Positions 20,592-33,320 are shown, numbered from the stretch's first letter. The stretch is DNA of 64,000 nucleotides from Lotus japonicus (GCF_012489685.1 NC_080041.1:29935780-29999779); one strand, 5' to 3'. Made by a program: numbers and translations. The notes: generated from the letters alone by a model not told the origin.

Positions 20592-21281
20592 GCGGGCGAA
20601 ATCGCGGGAAAATGAAAATTTCGCGATTCCGATTTTTGCAGCACGATCACCGAGAAATTCTAAGAGAGATTCTAGCGTCAGAATTCCAGAACTCAAAACA
20701 AATATCTAGGATTTGGGAAAAACGATATCGAAAAACTCAAAAGCGGTGTCGGTTAATCTGCCCCGAAAAACTACTTTTTGCTGTGATGCTCAGACGACAA
20801 AACTTCCTACTGAAGAAAGATTGGAAATGTCGAAACAAGTCTGGCAGCGCGGACGGAATCTTCGTTAGAAGTCCCGAATAGAAAAAGTCTTCATCCATTG
20901 CTCGAAAATAGGGTTTCGAAGCAAAGAAATTAGCGTCGACGGACATCCGAAAAGTGAAACCTATCGTGCGTACAGTCCAGAGTTCCGAAATGAAACGCTG
21001 GTCGATGGAAAAATAAAGAGAATCTTTAAATTTTCCGAGAGTTCGAAATCTCACTCAAAACGTTGCTTTAAGAGCGAAATAGCCTATTCTGAACACGCTC
21101 GCCCTAAGGCAAGTGTGCAGACGACTCGCACTAACTCCGAAAATGACTACGCAACATTCCTCAAGCAATTCCTGAACTTTCTTCTTCATTAATCTTCCTC
21201 AAATATCAAACTCCTGTCACGCTTACACTGATTCTACGCGTGAGTCGGAAACTAGCTTGTTCTGAAAATTCAGGTCTTACA

Positions 21282-21303
21282 ATACTCCCCTCCAAAAAGA
21301 AAG
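21282..21303 (-). other. Element C polypurine tract
   Basis: The minus strand reads TTTCTTTTTGGAGGGGAGTAT immediately before the 3' LTR. This is the usual plus-strand primer of Ty3 elements. Confidence 0.85.
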
Positions 21304-21318
21304 TTTCGACCTCGAAAC

Positions 21319-23862
21319 TCAGAGTTCAGTAAAAAGTCCGGGGTACAGTTCCTTGATCTTGTCTTCCAATTCCCATGTAGCATCCCCCGTATCCTTGTTC
21401 CATATCACCTTTACCAACGGAATCTGCTTTCCCCTCAGCTGTTTCACTCTCCTATCCCCAATACTCACTGGCGGTGCCTCAAAAGTCAAATCATCCTTCA
21501 GTTCAATGTTGTCTGGCACGATCACATGAGTCGGGTCTGGAATGTACTTCCTCAACTGCGACACATGAAATACATCATGAATGTTGGAAAGAAATGGCGG
21601 TAGTGCAATCTGATACGCAACTGGTCCAACACGTCGAGTGATTTGATAAGGCCCAATAAACTTTGGCGCAAGCTTCCTTGACTTAATAGCTCGTCCAACC
21701 CCCGTAGTCTGAGTAACTCGTAGAAACACATGGTCACCTTCCTCAAACTCTAGGGTTCTACGTCTCTGATCAGCATAACTCTTCTGTCTGCTCTGTGAAG
21801 CTTTCATCTGTTCTCTGATCTGCTTAACCTTCTCCGTCGTCTGTTGCAGCATTTCTGGCCCAATCAACAAACTCTCCCCATCTTGATACCAACACAACGG
21901 TGTCCTACACTTGCGGCCATACAAAGCTTCATACGGTGCCATCCCAATGCTCGCATGGAAACTATTGTTGTAGGTGAATTCAACCAATGGCAGAAGATCA
22001 TCCCAGCTTCCTCTGTTATCTAGCACACAAGCCCGTAGTAGATCCTCTAGCGACTGAATAGTTCTCTCTGTTTGCCCATCCGTTTGTGGATGATACGCCG
22101 AACTCAACCTCAGTTTGGTTCCTAACGCATCATGAAGAGCTCCCCAAAAGTGCGAAGTAAACTTTGGATCCCGATCAGACACAATACTTGTCGGAACTCC
22201 ATGTAGTCTCACAATCTCCGCCACATAGATCTCGGCCAACTTCTCCACATTGTAGGTAGTTCTCACTGGTAGAAAATGCGCTGACTTGGTCAAACGATCT
22301 ACAATCACCCAAATCGAATCGTGTCTCTTCTGTGTTCTTGGCAAAGCTACCACAAAATCCATGGATATACTATCCCATTTCCATTCTGGCACGTCTAAAC
22401 TCTGTAGCATACCAGCAGGTCTTTGATGCTCTACCTTGGCCTTCTGACAAGTCAAACATGCAGCTACATACTCGGCCACTTGTTTCTTCATTCCTGGCCA
22501 CCAGAAATTCAGCTTCAAATCTTGATACATCTTGGTCATTCCCGGATGAATACTCCATTTGCTCTTGTGCCCTTCATCCATGATCAGCCTTCTCAATTCT
22601 GGATTATTGGGTACACACACTCTGTCCTTGCATCTTAAGATATCGTCAGTTCCGAGCTTGAATTCCGGGTCTTTCCCTTGAATCACTAAGTTCCTCTTCT
22701 CCAGCAGAAACTCATCTTGCAGTTGTTGCTCTCTAATCTCTTCCATCAGTCCACTGGCAATTCTGATCATACCGAACTTCAACTTTCCCTCAAACGGTGT
22801 CACACCTAGACTCATATCTCGAAATTGTTCCAGTAACTCCAGCTCTTTAACCATCATTGACGAGACATGCATCTTTCTGCTCAAAGCATCAGCAACTACA
22901 TTCGCCTTCCCAGGGTGATATTGCAACGTAAACTCATAGTCTTTGATGAACTCCATCCATCTTCGTTGCCTCATGTTCAGCTCCTTCTGATCAAACAAGT
23001 ATTTAAGGCTCTTGTGATCGCTAAATATCGTGAAAGTACAACCATAGAGGTAATGCCTCCAGATCTTCAGCGCAAACACAATGGCAGCTAACTCCAAATC
23101 ATGAGTCGGATAGTTCTTCTCATGAGTCTTCAACTGTCTCGAAGCATACGCCACCACTTTTCGATGTTGCATCAGCACACATCCCAAGCCTTGATACGAA
23201 GCATCACAATAAACCTCATAAGGTTCCTCCGGTTGCGGCAAAATAAGCACAGGTGCCGTCGTCAAACATTCCTTCAGAGTCTGAAAACTTGTTTCACACG
23301 CCTCAGTCCATGCAAAAGGTTGATCCTTCCTCGTCAGTTGAGTCAAAGGTCCAACGATCTTGGCAAATCCCTCAATGAAGCGTCTATAGTATCCAGCCAA
23401 ACCCACAAAACTTCTGATTTCTGTCACTGTCTTCGGTTGCTCCCAAGCCAAAACAGTCTCCACTTTCGCCGGATCCACAACTATGCCTTCCTTTGAGATA
23501 ACATGGCCTAAGAAATTGACTTTCTCCAGCCAAAATTCACACTTGGAAGGGTTCGCATACAACTTCTTCTCTCTCAATACTTGTAAAACTTGTCGCAAAT
23601 GTCCTTCATGTTCCTTTGCGTCCTTCGAATATATCAATATATCATCGATAAACACCACCACAAACCGATCTAAGAATTCATGAAAGATGCGGTTCATGTA
23701 ATCCATGAAAACAGCAGGTGCATTTGTCACTCCAAACGGCATCACTAGGTACTCGTAGTGTCCGTAGCGTGTTCTGAATGCAGTCTTCGGTATATCCTCA
23801 GTCTTCACTCTGATCTGATGATAACCTGACTTTAAATCTATCTTCGAAAATACAGCAGCCCC
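21319..23862 (-). CDS. pol: Element C Pol, C-terminal part: RT-RNase H-integrase-chromodomain
   Basis: This is the continuation of gag-pol after an in-frame TGA. Visible in order are the rest of reverse transcriptase with the YxDD-equivalent FIDDILIYS, and RNase H starting at [13 protein letters not shown]. The integrase has an HHCC zinc region (HPGMTKM ... CLTCQKAK) and catalytic residues in [15 protein letters not shown] and QTDGQTERT. The end has IPLVKVIWN and ATWELEDKI, the chromodomain-like tail of Tekay chromoviruses, thought to guide insertion into chromatin. The first ATG after the stop is at 23808, inside RT, so this part alone would lack essential RT residues. The frame is otherwise open to its natural end 37 bases before the LTR. 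Confidence 0.92.
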   Translation of the reverse strand, partial: GAAVFSKIDLKSGYHQIRVKTEDIPKTAFRTRYGHYEYLVMPFGVTNAPAVFMDYMNRIFHEFLDRFVVVFIDDILIYSKDAKEHEGHLRQVLQVLREKKLYANPSKCEFWLEKVNFLGHVISKEGIVVDPAKVETVLAWEQPKTVTEIRSFVGLAGYYRRFIEGFAKIVGPLTQLTRKDQPFAWTEACETSFQTLKECLTTAPVLILPQPEEPYEVYCDASYQGLGCVLMQHRKVVAYASRQLKTHEKNYPTHDLELAAIVFALKIWRHYLYGCTFTIFSDHKSLKYLFDQKELNMRQRRWMEFIKDYEFTLQYHPGKANVVADALSRKMHVSSMMVKELELLEQFRDMSLGVTPFEGKLKFGMIRIASGLMEEIREQQLQDEFLLEKRNLVIQGKDPEFKLGTDDILRCKDRVCVPNNPELRRLIMDEGHKSKWSIHPGMTKMYQDLKLNFWWPGMKKQVAEYVAACLTCQKAKVEHQRPAGMLQSLDVPEWKWDSISMDFVVALPRTQKRHDSIWVIVDRLTKSAHFLPVRTTYNVEKLAEIYVAEIVRLHGVPTSIVSDRDPKFTSHFWGALHDALGTKLRLSSAYHPQTDGQTERTIQSLEDLLRACVLDNRGSWDDLLPLVEFTYNNSFHASIGMAPYEALYGRKCRTPLCWYQDGESLLIGPEMLQQTTEKVKQIREQMKASQSRQKSYADQRRRTLEFEEGDHVFLRVTQTTGVGRAIKSRKLAPKFIGPYQITRRVGPVAYQIALPPFLSNIHDVFHVSQLRKYIPDPTHVIVPDNIELKDDLTFEAPPVSIGDRRVKQLRGKQIPLVKVIWNKDTGDATWELEDKIKELYPGLFTEL

Positions 23863-25737
23863 TCATAATTGATCCATCAAATCATCTATCCTCGGCAACG
23901 GGTATCTGTTCTTGATCGTCGCCTTGTTCAGTTGTCGATAATCCACACACAATCTCGACCTTCCGTCTTTCTTCTTAACTAACAACACTGGCGCTCCCCA
24001 CGGTGAAACACTTGGTCGAATGAATCCTTTTGCCGAAAGATCCTCCAACTGAGATTTCAACTCCGCTAACTCCGCAGGTGCCATACGGTAAGGTGCAATC
24101 GAAATCGGTCCGGTTCCGGGTACAATGTCGATCACAAACTCCACATCGCGTACAGGCGGCAGTCCAGGTACATCTCCAGGAAAAACATCCGCAAAATCTC
24201 GAACCACCGGAATACCTTGAATATCCGATTCCTTCTTCCCCTCCAGACTTAGCAATGAAAAGTACTTCTGAGTGCCCTCGCTCAACGATGCACTAATGTG
24301 GTTAATAGAAAGATACTCGAAAAGATCCGAGTCTGGGAACACCACTTTCTTTCGACTACAGTCCAAAAGACAATGGTAGTGGGATAACCAATCCATCCCT
24401 AGGATTACATCTAGGTTTTTAAGGGGTAGACATACTAGGTTGGCATGAAAAGTTCTATCTTTATATACTACTGAACAGTGCATGCATGCGGCATTAGCAA
24501 TTAGAGTCCTAGCAGGTGTAGTTACCATAAGATCAAAACTCAAAGTAGTAATAGGCAGATGCAGTCCTGATACGCAATCCTTAGAGACAAATGAATGAGT
24601 TGCACCAGAATCAAAGAGTACAGTTAGAAGATTACCGTCAATTTCACATTCTCCTCTGATCAAACCATCAGCTCCTTCAGCCTCTTCTCCATCCATGGTA
24701 TACACTCTTCCCTTCGCCACTGGGCGCTTCCCACTAACAGCATTCACAGACGGTTCAACCTTCGGTGCCTTGCATTCCGTAGCCAGATGCCCAGATTTAT
24801 TGCAGTTGTAGCATCTTGGTGGCCTCGTGCAATTGTTTGCATAGTGTCCCGTTCCTCCACAACGGAAACAAGTCACTTCACGGTTTGGGGTACGGCTTCC
24901 CGACCCTCCTGAAGTAGCAGCAGCCATAGGCTTGTAAGATCCCGGGGTAAACCCTCTCCCCGCAGGACGTTGATATGGCTTCCTCGCCTGAAACCTCCCT
25001 TTTCCCTGAAAACTCTGTGGTGTCGACCTCACCGGTCCTCCTGTTCCAGCCCTGTTGTATCTCCGATTCTTCATCAATTCCACCTCAGTTGCCTTCTCAA
25101 CCAATTCCTGGAATCTCATGATCCCCAATGGTCTCACCGAATCTTCAATATCAGGCCTCAATCCCCTCACAAATCTCTTGCACATGTAGGGTTCATCAAC
25201 TTGATCACGGAAAAACCGAAAGTACTTTGCCAGAGACTCTAACTTGGCAGCATACTCCGGAATGGTCATGCTTCCTTGTTTCAGAGTCAGAAACTGTGAT
25301 TCACGCTCGTCACGAGCACTGTCTGGGAAATACTTCTCGAGAAAAGCTGTTCGAAAAGAATTCCAGTTCACCTCCACATGATTTGCCTCCATCATTCCTC
25401 TGGCGCCTCTCCACCAGTATTCAGCATCTCCCAACAACAGATAGGTTGCCAGCCCCACTTTGGCTCCCTCAGCAGTCTGTAACACTCCAAAGATCTTCTC
25501 AATCTCCTCTATCCAGAGTTCCGCTTTGTCCGGGTCAGTACCTCCCGAAAACTTAGGTGGATCCTGTCTCCTGAAGTCATTCAAACCTTTGTTCTGATCC
25601 AAAGTCGCCTCCCTCTGACGCTGGTGTTGATCACGCGCTTCCTCCACAGCACGTCTCAAAGCATTGTCATTTGCTTGGTTAGTCATTGCCTGGGCCATAG
25701 TGGCCATCATCTCTGCTAGCTGATTTGTGTTCACCAT
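23863..25737 (-). CDS. gag-pol: Element C Gag-protease-RT N-terminal part
   Basis: This 624-codon ORF encodes Gag ([17 protein letters not shown] near residue 59), two CCHC knuckles near residues 285-320 ([14 protein letters not shown] and [14 protein letters not shown]) and an aspartic protease ([12 protein letters not shown] near 372). The first RT blocks follow ([32 protein letters not shown]). It ends at TGA 23863-23865 inside RT, right after DQL. The next codon continues the RT domain in the same frame, so this is a point nonsense change. A CGA-to-TGA change would fit methylated-CpG decay but cannot be shown here. Gag and protease would still be made. Confidence 0.93.
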   Translation of the reverse strand: MVNTNQLAEMMATMAQAMTNQANDNALRRAVEEARDQHQRQREATLDQNKGLNDFRRQDPPKFSGGTDPDKAELWIEEIEKIFGVLQTAEGAKVGLATYLLLGDAEYWWRGARGMMEANHVEVNWNSFRTAFLEKYFPDSARDERESQFLTLKQGSMTIPEYAAKLESLAKYFRFFRDQVDEPYMCKRFVRGLRPDIEDSVRPLGIMRFQELVEKATEVELMKNRRYNRAGTGGPVRSTPQSFQGKGRFQARKPYQRPAGRGFTPGSYKPMAAATSGGSGSRTPNREVTCFRCGGTGHYANNCTRPPRCYNCNKSGHLATECKAPKVEPSVNAVSGKRPVAKGRVYTMDGEEAEGADGLIRGECEIDGNLLTVLFDSGATHSFVSKDCVSGLHLPITTLSFDLMVTTPARTLIANAACMHCSVVYKDRTFHANLVCLPLKNLDVILGMDWLSHYHCLLDCSRKKVVFPDSDLFEYLSINHISASLSEGTQKYFSLLSLEGKKESDIQGIPVVRDFADVFPGDVPGLPPVRDVEFVIDIVPGTGPISIAPYRMAPAELAELKSQLEDLSAKGFIRPSVSPWGAPVLLVKKKDGRSRLCVDYRQLNKATIKNRYPLPRIDDLMDQL

Positions 25738-25929
25738 CGTCTGTTAGCCCCAAGAAAACTGTTAGTCCTAATCGTAGAATAGCACCAAACTATTACATAT
25801 GGTTAAACAACCATGCAATCAATTAGAACGAAAAATCGTCCTGCAGACAATCAATTTTCACTCTTTGCAGAGTCACACAACCTAGCACAGAAGACCTATT
25901 CCCCAAAGACTCCCAAAAGACTCGACTAA

Positions 25930-25941
25930 GCTCTGATACCA
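25930..25941 (-). other. Element C primer binding site
   Basis: The minus strand reads TGGTATCAGAGC, the initiator-methionine tRNA site, three bases from the 5' LTR. Confidence 0.92.
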
Positions 25942-26408
25942 CAATGTAACACCCCGACTTCCAGGTGTCACTTTAGTAACCAAAAATAAACTTTACGCGG
26001 AAAACAGGTAATTTTTTTTTCTTTCCTTTAAATCGAAGCGATAAAGAAGTAAAGACAACACCCAACAACTAAACTAACCGATATACAAATATATACATCT
26101 GTACAGCCTCAGCTGCACTCCATGTCACGCGAAGCCGCAGTGACTCCAAAGTAGTACGCCCGCAGGCAAATATACAAACCAGAACTGTGAGTAAAAGTAT
26201 CAAAATACAGTTATCCAAGAGAAAGTCGGCACTCAAAAATGGCCTGAAAGGAAGACCCCTATACTCCGACAGACTCTCTGTGATCCTCCTCAAAAGAACC
26301 ACACAAAAAGCCACACATCGGAACCTACCCTGTCCCAAAAAGAAACTGACGATCAGAGCTCTACACAAAAAAAATGTCGCTAATCCTAACCTACCCTCCC
26401 AGCTCAGC

Positions 26409-27080
26409 TCACCAATCATCCTCCTTCTCCTCATCGGTGCTCGGCGAGTAGCTCTCCCCACTGCTCTTGGAGTCAGAGTCAGAATCCACCGTAATCATCT
26501 CGGTGTCCAAATCCATAGCCTCCCTCCTCACTGTCCTGCGCACCGCCCTAGTCGAGCCGGTCTCCACATCCACCTCTCCTGTGAGAACATCCTCCTCCTC
26601 CACCCTCATCAAGGGGTCCACACGGTAGCCGTGCGGTGAAGAGAAAGATAAGAGACGTGAGACAGATGGGACAACAGACTCCCTCCTCGGCTGTACGAGC
26701 CTAGAGGACGACGCCACGTCGGTAGAAGCGATGGCAGTAGCCGGAGGTGGCACAACAGATATAGCAGCAGCAGCAGGCTCGATCTCCTCTGGGTCCTCCT
26801 CAACAGAAGGTGAAGTCGGAGGTGGTGCAGGTGGTGCATGCCCAGTGCCTGGTCCACAATGAACTGAGGGCGGCAAGTCAAAACTCAGCTCCATACGCCG
26901 TAGCACTCCGCTCGTCAGGCGTCCTCGCTCATCCGTCCGGTCCTCCATGACCCTTCCCCTATACGTCGCCCGGTGACCAGCCACATCGATCACCCAAGCG
27001 GTGGGGGCATCCCTATCCAGCAACTCATATCTGATCCCCCCCGAGGGAGAGACCGTCGAGAACCAGTCGGCCATCGACAT
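26409..27080 (-). CDS. LTR-encoded ORF, 223 codons (5' LTR copy)
   Basis: This is the 5' LTR copy of the ORF at 17747-18418 and is fully open. I count nine base differences over the 705-base frame that begins 11 codons upstream. Seven change the protein, six of them within this ORF: N to Y, K to R, V to A, E to K twice and S to T. The seventh lies upstream of the ATG. This copy lies downstream of the active promoter of the element and would be the one expressed. Function is unknown. Confidence 0.6.
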   Translation of the reverse strand: MSMADWFSTVSPSGGIRYELLDRDAPTAWVIDVAGHRATYRGRVMEDRTDERGRLTSGVLRRMELSFDLPPSVHCGPGTGHAPPAPPPTSPSVEEDPEEIEPAAAAISVVPPPATAIASTDVASSSRLVQPRRESVVPSVSRLLSFSSPHGYRVDPLMRVEEEDVLTGEVDVETGSTRAVRRTVRREAMDLDTEMITVDSDSDSKSSGESYSPSTDEEKEDDW

Positions 27081-27317
27081 CTGGCAGCAGGCCGACAGCC
27101 CAAAGACAAACATACAAACAAAGCCAAGGCGCTAGGGTCAACTCACAGCAATAAGTACATATACACACAACATGTGACAGGGTATATATATAAGTTGTTA
27201 TATAAGCATATAAGTAATCCTAGCATGTTATGGCTCTAACATTGCTTCAATAAACAAACAGCACACAGTCTCAGTCAGCATGAATGTATGCGTGAAATGC
27301 ACAATATGAATCCGGAT

Positions 27318-27554
27318 TTGTGACGCGTTCCCGTTCGCCACAAGTGAAGCATTTTCACTATGGATGGACCATTCCCGTTATCCATCCTGGATGAAATCCA
27401 TCCTGGATGAACCATTCCCGTTATTCATCCTTGGTGAACCATTCCCGTTATTCACCGAATGATGAACCATTCCCGTTATTCATCATTTATGCAAGGTGAA
27501 CCATTCCCGTTATTCACCATGATATGCACAGGTGAACCATTCCCGTTATTCACC
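27318..27554 (-). repeat. Array of covarying hairpins (5' LTR copy)
   Basis: It is identical to the array at 18656-18892. In this copy it would be present in the genomic transcript, inside the presumptive intron. Confidence 0.85.
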
Positions 27555-29243
27555 CGATTGAATGCAACGTGGTTAGCCAAACAACGAATCGTCCTTACCA
27601 CGAAAGTGTCTAGCTCACAACCCAATCTCAACCAAACCCAATGAGTTAGTGTCGGTCAATACAACACAACTCGGAGTAAGTGTCGGTCAATACAACACAA
27701 CTCCAACAAGAAAACACGAGGGTCTAGTGTCGGTCAATACAACACAGCCCAAACAACAAGAGCACTAGGTGTCGGTCAATACAACACGGCTCCACAACAC
27801 TCCCCAAGAGTACTAGAGTACTCGATGACTTTCAATCATCACCATAGCTCACCTTAGTGGCTTTCCCCAATTCCGATAACTCACAGCAAAGGTCGACTTT
27901 TCCCCGTCTTTCGTAAATATTTTCCCCTTCAGTTTTCCTATACTTAAACATTAATAAAAATGATTTCAATTCAGATTAGTCAGGTTATGAGTTTATTTCT
28001 CAAAATCTAGGTCTCCCAAAGTCTCTAGTTTACAAAATTCTATTCATTCTAGGTTTTCCGAAAACCAACCACCCAAAAGAAGTTTCCCGGGGAAAGTCTA
28101 AGTAAACCAATGAATCCCAACAAATGGCTAAGTCCCAAACCCCTCATTTGGACTTGCCTAGGGTTGCTCATCCAACCCGAAACATCAAAGATCACCAGAT
28201 CAATGAATCTCCACTCCGAAGTCGCGTCAAAACGCACAATCCAACAAAGCACAACATCACAACATCAGTTCATCAACATAATCAACATCAAAGTAAAGCA
28301 TAAGTCGAATTGATCGACGCCTATCATGCATTCATAGCTAATATATAGTAAGTTGCCCTAACCTCGAGCTGTTCCAGCTTCGAAATCAAGGTTGTCCTCA
28401 AACAGTTGCTCTGAATATTCCAAAGTTCCTTCAACTGAACCTCGGAGAAAAACAAAGCAGAATTCAAACAAAATCGATTAGTTCGATCGCAAAACAATAC
28501 ATAAACGATAGACAAAGCATTAAAGCTTCAGAATACGACAAACGGGTACGAAATGACAAGTTTTCGAAAACGAAAAACTCCCCCCCCTTAGGAAATAACC
28601 CACGGCCATAAGGAGAAAAGGGCTTCGGCTCTTTTTCTTCGATCAAATCAGTTTACAAGGTAGTTTTAGGTTAAAACTAAGGCAAAGAAACTGTCAGAAC
28701 AATTTTCGGACAATCGGGTCGAAATACGACTACGCAGGGGCATTTTGGTCCAAAATAAAGGCTCAAAACTTCAAAGTTATCAGTTCTGAAAACAGATTTG
28801 ACAGCAACGATCCTCATGACATCCGTGACAACAAATCCTAAAGGCACGAAGTCAGATTATAGCTTTACGACAATAAAGTTTCGAAATGTGAGACGAAAAG
28901 AGTTTTGAGTCAATTTTTCAGATCCTGGACAACTGAATCGCAATCAGAGTTTACTGACAGAGGTTTTAGACTCAGGGGAACATAAGGAACATAACCCAAG
29001 CGAGAAATCAGAGAAATCGGACAATTTTAGAAAAAGCTCAAAACTTAGAGCACAGAAACGACTTCAGAAACCCAACAGAAACAACAATCAGAGGCAGGAT
29101 TCATGATAGTTACCTCGATACCTAGAAGTAGGGACGAACTGCACGAAGATTGGTCAAGGTTTCGCGAAAATCTCTCCTCCTCTTCTCCCCCTAGAACTCG
29201 CGGCCTCAATGGTTGCAAATGAGGAGATTTTTGCTTTTTCGCG

Positions 29244-29253
29244 CTATTTATAG
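29244..29253 (-). promoter_or_regulatory. Element C 5' LTR TATA box
   Basis: CTATAAATAG on the minus strand is the expected promoter of the genomic transcript. Confidence 0.78.
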
Positions 29254-29948
29254 GCGGGCGAAATCGCGGGAAAATGAAAATTTCGCGATTCCGATTTTTG
29301 CAGCACGATCACCGAGAAATTCTAAGAGAGATTCTAGCGTCAGAATTCCAGAACTCAAAACAAATATCTAGGATTTGGGAAAAACGATATCGAAAAACTC
29401 AAAAGCGGTGTCGGTTAATCTACCCCGAAAAACTACTTTTTGCTGTGATGCTCAGACGACAAAACTTCCTACTGAAGAAAGATTGGAAATGTCGAAACAA
29501 GTCTGGCAACGAGGACGGAATCTTCGTTAGAAGTCCCGAATAGAAAAAGTCTTCATCCATTGCTCGAAAATAGGGTTTCGAAGCAAAGAAATTAGCGTCG
29601 ACGGACATCCGAAAAGTGAAACCTATCGTGCGTACAGTCCAGAGTTCCGAAATGAAACGCTGGTCGATGGAAAAATAAAGAGAATCTTTAAATTTTCCGA
29701 GAGTTCGAAATCTCACTCAAAACGTTGCTTTAAGAGCGAAATAGCCTATTCTGAACACGCTCGCCCTAAGGCAAGTGTGCAGACGACTCGCACTAACTCC
29801 GAAAACGACTACGCAACATTCCTCAAGCAATTCCTGAACTTTCTTCGTCATTATTCTTCCTCAAATATCAAACTCCTGTCACGCTTACACTGATTCTACG
29901 CGTGAGTCGGAAACTAGCTTGTTCTGAAAATTCAGGTCTTACAGCGAC

Positions 29949-32153
29949 ACTTCTCATTTTCCAAAAACTAATATTCATGTGTTAAGCTCTTAATTGAATT
30001 TGTAATCATTAATTAAAGGTTTAGAGGTTGTTTAATGTCTTATGAATTTTCCTTGTGAAATAGCTTCCATTTAGTTTTATTTCAAATCTTATGAGTTTCA
30101 AAAGATCTCGTAATCCCAAGTAATTCCTAGAGAAGGTCTCGATCCATCAAAAGAACGACAAGGCCCGAATCTCTGTTCGTCCCGTCAAACTTTATCAAAA
30201 TCTCACGATAAATCCGGCATAATCGCCCGTCATCCTCACTCTGTTGAATCAACAGATATATGTGTATTTGCATATTCAAAACAATACAATCCAACAGTCA
30301 TGGCACATATATCAATACATTGAGGAATAACCATGTAGCAATTAGCATATACGGCAGATGTCACACATCCTAGATTAACCAGGTAGCACATAGCATGTGA
30401 ATCAACCTCAACAACAATCAAACAATAAAAGATTATCAATTGTCAGCCGTAGCCTCAGAAAACGTTTTTCCCAACCAAACACAATCAAGTGCATAAACAA
30501 TAAATCAAGTCGAAATCGTCGACTCCTAATTCATTATCTAGTATTCAGTGAGAAGCCCTCACCTGTAGGTTTTCCAGGGTGTTCTTCAAAGTTTCCTTCA
30601 CAATCTTCCTCTTGAACTTCACAAAGTTCCTCAAACGAACCTTAGGACAAATTCACAGAAATCAATCACCATGAGTCAGAAACTCAACAAACAATACGTA
30701 CTAGGGTTACACGAAACATTACAAACTCCGAAGTACGACAATCTAACGCGTTAAGACAAGTTTTCGAAAAACGAAATTTCCTCCCCCCTAGGGTAGCTCT
30801 CGGCCACTTTTCACAATTAGTTGGGCCGATCTTTCTTCGATAAAACTTGGTTCCTAGGTTATCATTAGCCGTAACTAAGACGATTCTAAGCCCAGAAAAA
30901 TTTTCAGATCAAAAACTGTGGCAGGGGTATTTTGGTCATTATTTTCAGCTCAGAATTTCAAAATTGGATTTTCGGAAAACAAATTGGATGGGGACGTCAA
31001 CAACGACGTTTATGACAACTAATCCTACTAGCACTAAGCTAAGTCGTGAATTTTTAACGTAAAGAACGAAACTTTGCCCAGAAATGGGTTTTTCCAACAG
31101 AAATGGATCCCGGCGACATTTCGGCGACATTCGGCAAAATGTAATCCGCTAAACAAGCTCAGGAGCATGCAGGGAATAAGTTTAGACACTGAAATCAGCT
31201 TATTTGGACAGTTTTACAAAAAGCTCAAAACTTTGAGCACAGAAAGACATAGAGAAAGTCGACAGAAACGACGATCAGAAGAGAGATATGGTATCTATAC
31301 CTCGAAGTCTTCGATTAGCAACGAACTGTGCGGCAAACGGACAAGAAACGGCGAAAATCAAATCCTCCTCCTCTCCTTGGAAGCTCGTGGGTTTTGGGAA
31401 GAAATGGGGTGGGTTTTGAAAATTTTTTCATTTTCCCGCTATTTATAGGTTTTGAAAAATTTGGAAAAATGAAAATTTTGCGATTCCGATTTTTCCTGCG
31501 TAATCCTCGGAGAATTCTAAGATAGGTTCTGGCGACAGAATTCCAGAACTCAAAACAGGTTTCTTGGAATTAAATCAAACGATCCAAAGTCGGTGTAAAT
31601 CGATTTTACCCGAAAAGTTACTTTTTGCAGTTGATGTCGGATGAGAAAACTTTGTTCTGAAGAAAGATTCAAAACATCGAGAGAAATGGGTGTACTCTTG
31701 TGGAATCTTCGTTTGAAGCTCCGAATAGAAAAATTCTTCATAGTCCGTTGATTTTAGGGTTTTGAACTATCAGGGTTTCGGTTTCGGCAAACTTTCGAGT
31801 ATTGGAATTTGGCGTTCGTACATTCCAGGGTTTCGTATCGAAACGCTTGTTTATAGGCGAATAAGAAAAGTTCTAACATTTCTCTGAAGATTTTTGGAAT
31901 TAATTTCCATCGTGTCTTAAAAATATAAATTAGCTATTTACTAGCGTTCTTGACCTAGTTTAAAGCGAATACTAATCGTGCTATAACTTTTATCAATTTT
32001 GATACAATCCTTAGCCTTTTCCTGAACTTTCTCCTTCACAAATTGATTCCATCCGATAAACACTTGTTCAGATTTTCCTTCACGTTACATCAATTTAATC
32101 GTGAAAAGGAATTTTATTCGGTTTATTCCAAACTTAAAAACTTGGGTCTCACA
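29949..32153 (-). repeat. Solo LTR B, right part
   Basis: The sequence resumes exactly where LTR B was broken at 17281, by alignment with LTR A near 4400, and ends CTTGGGTCTCACA. The TATA box and donor-like site of this LTR are in this part. The target duplication aattc follows at 32154-32158. Confidence 0.92.
31439..31448 (-). promoter_or_regulatory. LTR B TATA box
   Basis: CTATAAATAG on the minus strand lies about 139 bases before the donor-like site at 31300. Confidence 0.75.
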
Positions 32154-32158
32154 AATTC

Positions 32159-32842
32159 CAACGGTTTCGGCAGGCAACCCAATCGCGCGGAGGATCGAAT
32201 GAGCAATGCTCATTACAATACTCAGCAATATCTCTCCAAAATGTTTCTCCTTTCTGGTTTCTTCCGACAACACTGCTTGTTCCACAATTAATCCACCCAC
32301 TAATTAGCACTAGATTTTGTGCAGTGTTCCATGCGGGTGAATGGGCTTTTTTTGCTCTTAGGAGTGATTTCATTGACTTCATTATCAGCTGACCCGCCAC
32401 CAAGATTGACTTGTGTTGAAAATTCCGGAAATTCCGGTACATCAACACTCGGAAAAATTTCAGGAACCACTGGCATATACCCACTATACTGGGGTGTTTG
32501 AGATGAATATCTCACAGATCCATAAGATGGATGAAAGTTTGGAACAAATGATGACTGGTTATAATTTTGTATGTTTTGAGGAGGTTAGTTTGAATATTGA
32601 TTTGGATCTGGATAATAGTTTGGATTTCGAGTACGTTGGTTGGAGAATTGATGTGGGACTTGATAATAGTTTGGATTTTGAGGACGTTGGTTGGAGAATT
32701 GATGTGGGGCTTGATAATTAGTGGGATTTTGAGGACTTTGGTAAGAAATTTGATTTGGATCTTCATAGTTGTTGTGATTTTGGTTGTAAAATGGGTTGTT
32801 TGAAGAATTCTGGGTGTTGAAATGGTGATTGTTGGGATCCAT
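32159..32842 (-). pseudogene. Harbinger Myb-like partner protein, N-terminal part
   Basis: The ORF starts MDPNNHHFNTQ at 32842 and has an Asn/Gln/Pro/Tyr-rich leader typical of these proteins. It then enters a Myb/SANT-like domain (SPAWNTAQNLVLISGW, NQKGETFWRDI). It is broken three ways. A TAA stop lies at 32585-32587 after PNQYSN. A frameshift at the A run near 32350 joins KSKKSP to the Myb frame. Finally, solo LTR B is inserted after CRNRWNL. The TATA box at 32947-32956 is in the right place for its promoter. Confidence 0.8.
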
Positions 32843-32946
32843 TTCAAAACAAATGCTAATAGATAGATAAATAAGATGGTGAGAGAGATAATAAGAGGGT
32901 GAAAAACTTGGTTTTTTTCTGTGTCCAAATCAAACGAACCAAGTCT

Positions 32947-32956
32947 CTATTTATAG
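32947..32956 (-). promoter_or_regulatory. TATA box of Harbinger Myb-like gene
   Basis: CTATAAATAG on the minus strand lies 105 bases before the ATG at 32842. Confidence 0.65.
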
Positions 32957-33320
32957 AGAAAAACAAATCATGAATTTTCGTATAATTTTTTTTTTCAGAA
33001 AATATTTTTTTTGATGAAATAATTGAGTTCAAAAGATAAGGGTAAAAGAAATCCGGAGCCACGAATCAGAAGCTGACATGTGGCAAAGAAAAGAAAGGCT
33101 TTCTCTTTCCTGCAGAAGGCGCGTGACCTGCCTTGTCTGTGCGTGTGGTGCACGCGCCAGCGGTGGCCACTGGCCTCGCGCCACGTGGCACACCGCAGGC
33201 TGTCAAATTTTGTTGAAAATGTTCAACATTTTTCCTCTCTCTCATCACTCTCAACAAACTTCAACAACCACTAAAACCTATCAACAAAATTCAACAATTT
33301 TCAACTCCCAATTCATCTAT

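Larger units (their letters stand above)
17282..21281 (-). repeat. Element C, 3' LTR
   Basis: The LTR begins TGTAACACCCCGAC and ends CAGGTCTTACA on the plus strand. It contains the same ordered parts as LTR A and B: U5 hairpin, LTR ORF, acceptor-like site, repeat arrays, donor-like site and TATA box. Confidence 0.95.
17282..29943 (-). mobile_element. Element C: complete Tekay-type Ty3/gypsy retrotransposon
   Basis: The element is 12,662 bp with 4000 and 3999 bp LTRs, an initiator-tRNA primer site, a single gag-pol region and a polypurine tract, all on the minus strand. Both flanks carry gcgac (17277-17281 and 29944-29948), a perfect five-base target duplication. By eye the two LTRs differ at about twenty positions, so the insertion is young. 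One TGA in the reverse transcriptase is the only coding defect I see. It is inserted in solo LTR B. Confidence 0.95.
25945..29943 (-). repeat. Element C, 5' LTR
   Basis: It is nearly identical to 17282-21281 at an offset of 8662-8663, one base shorter in a T run. It carries the same TATA box (29244-29253), donor-like site (intron start 29113), acceptor-like site (27081), hairpin array (27318-27554) and direct repeats (27648-27792). Confidence 0.95.
16409..31300 (-). other. Presumptive leader intron of LTR B (split by element C)
   Basis: The donor-like site on the minus strand is CTTCGAG/GTATAG (intron start 31300). The acceptor-like site is CCCTTTTTGTCAG ending at 16409, followed by ATG. Without element C and one target duplication the intron would be about 2225 bases. 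Donor and acceptor are nearly identical to those of LTR A. Confidence 0.5.

Noticed and set aside
32149..32928. Several overlapping ORFs on both strands near 32.1-32.9 kb
   Set aside because: They are alternative frames of the broken Harbinger Myb-like gene; only the frame starting at 32842 and the Myb frame after the A-run shift are real.
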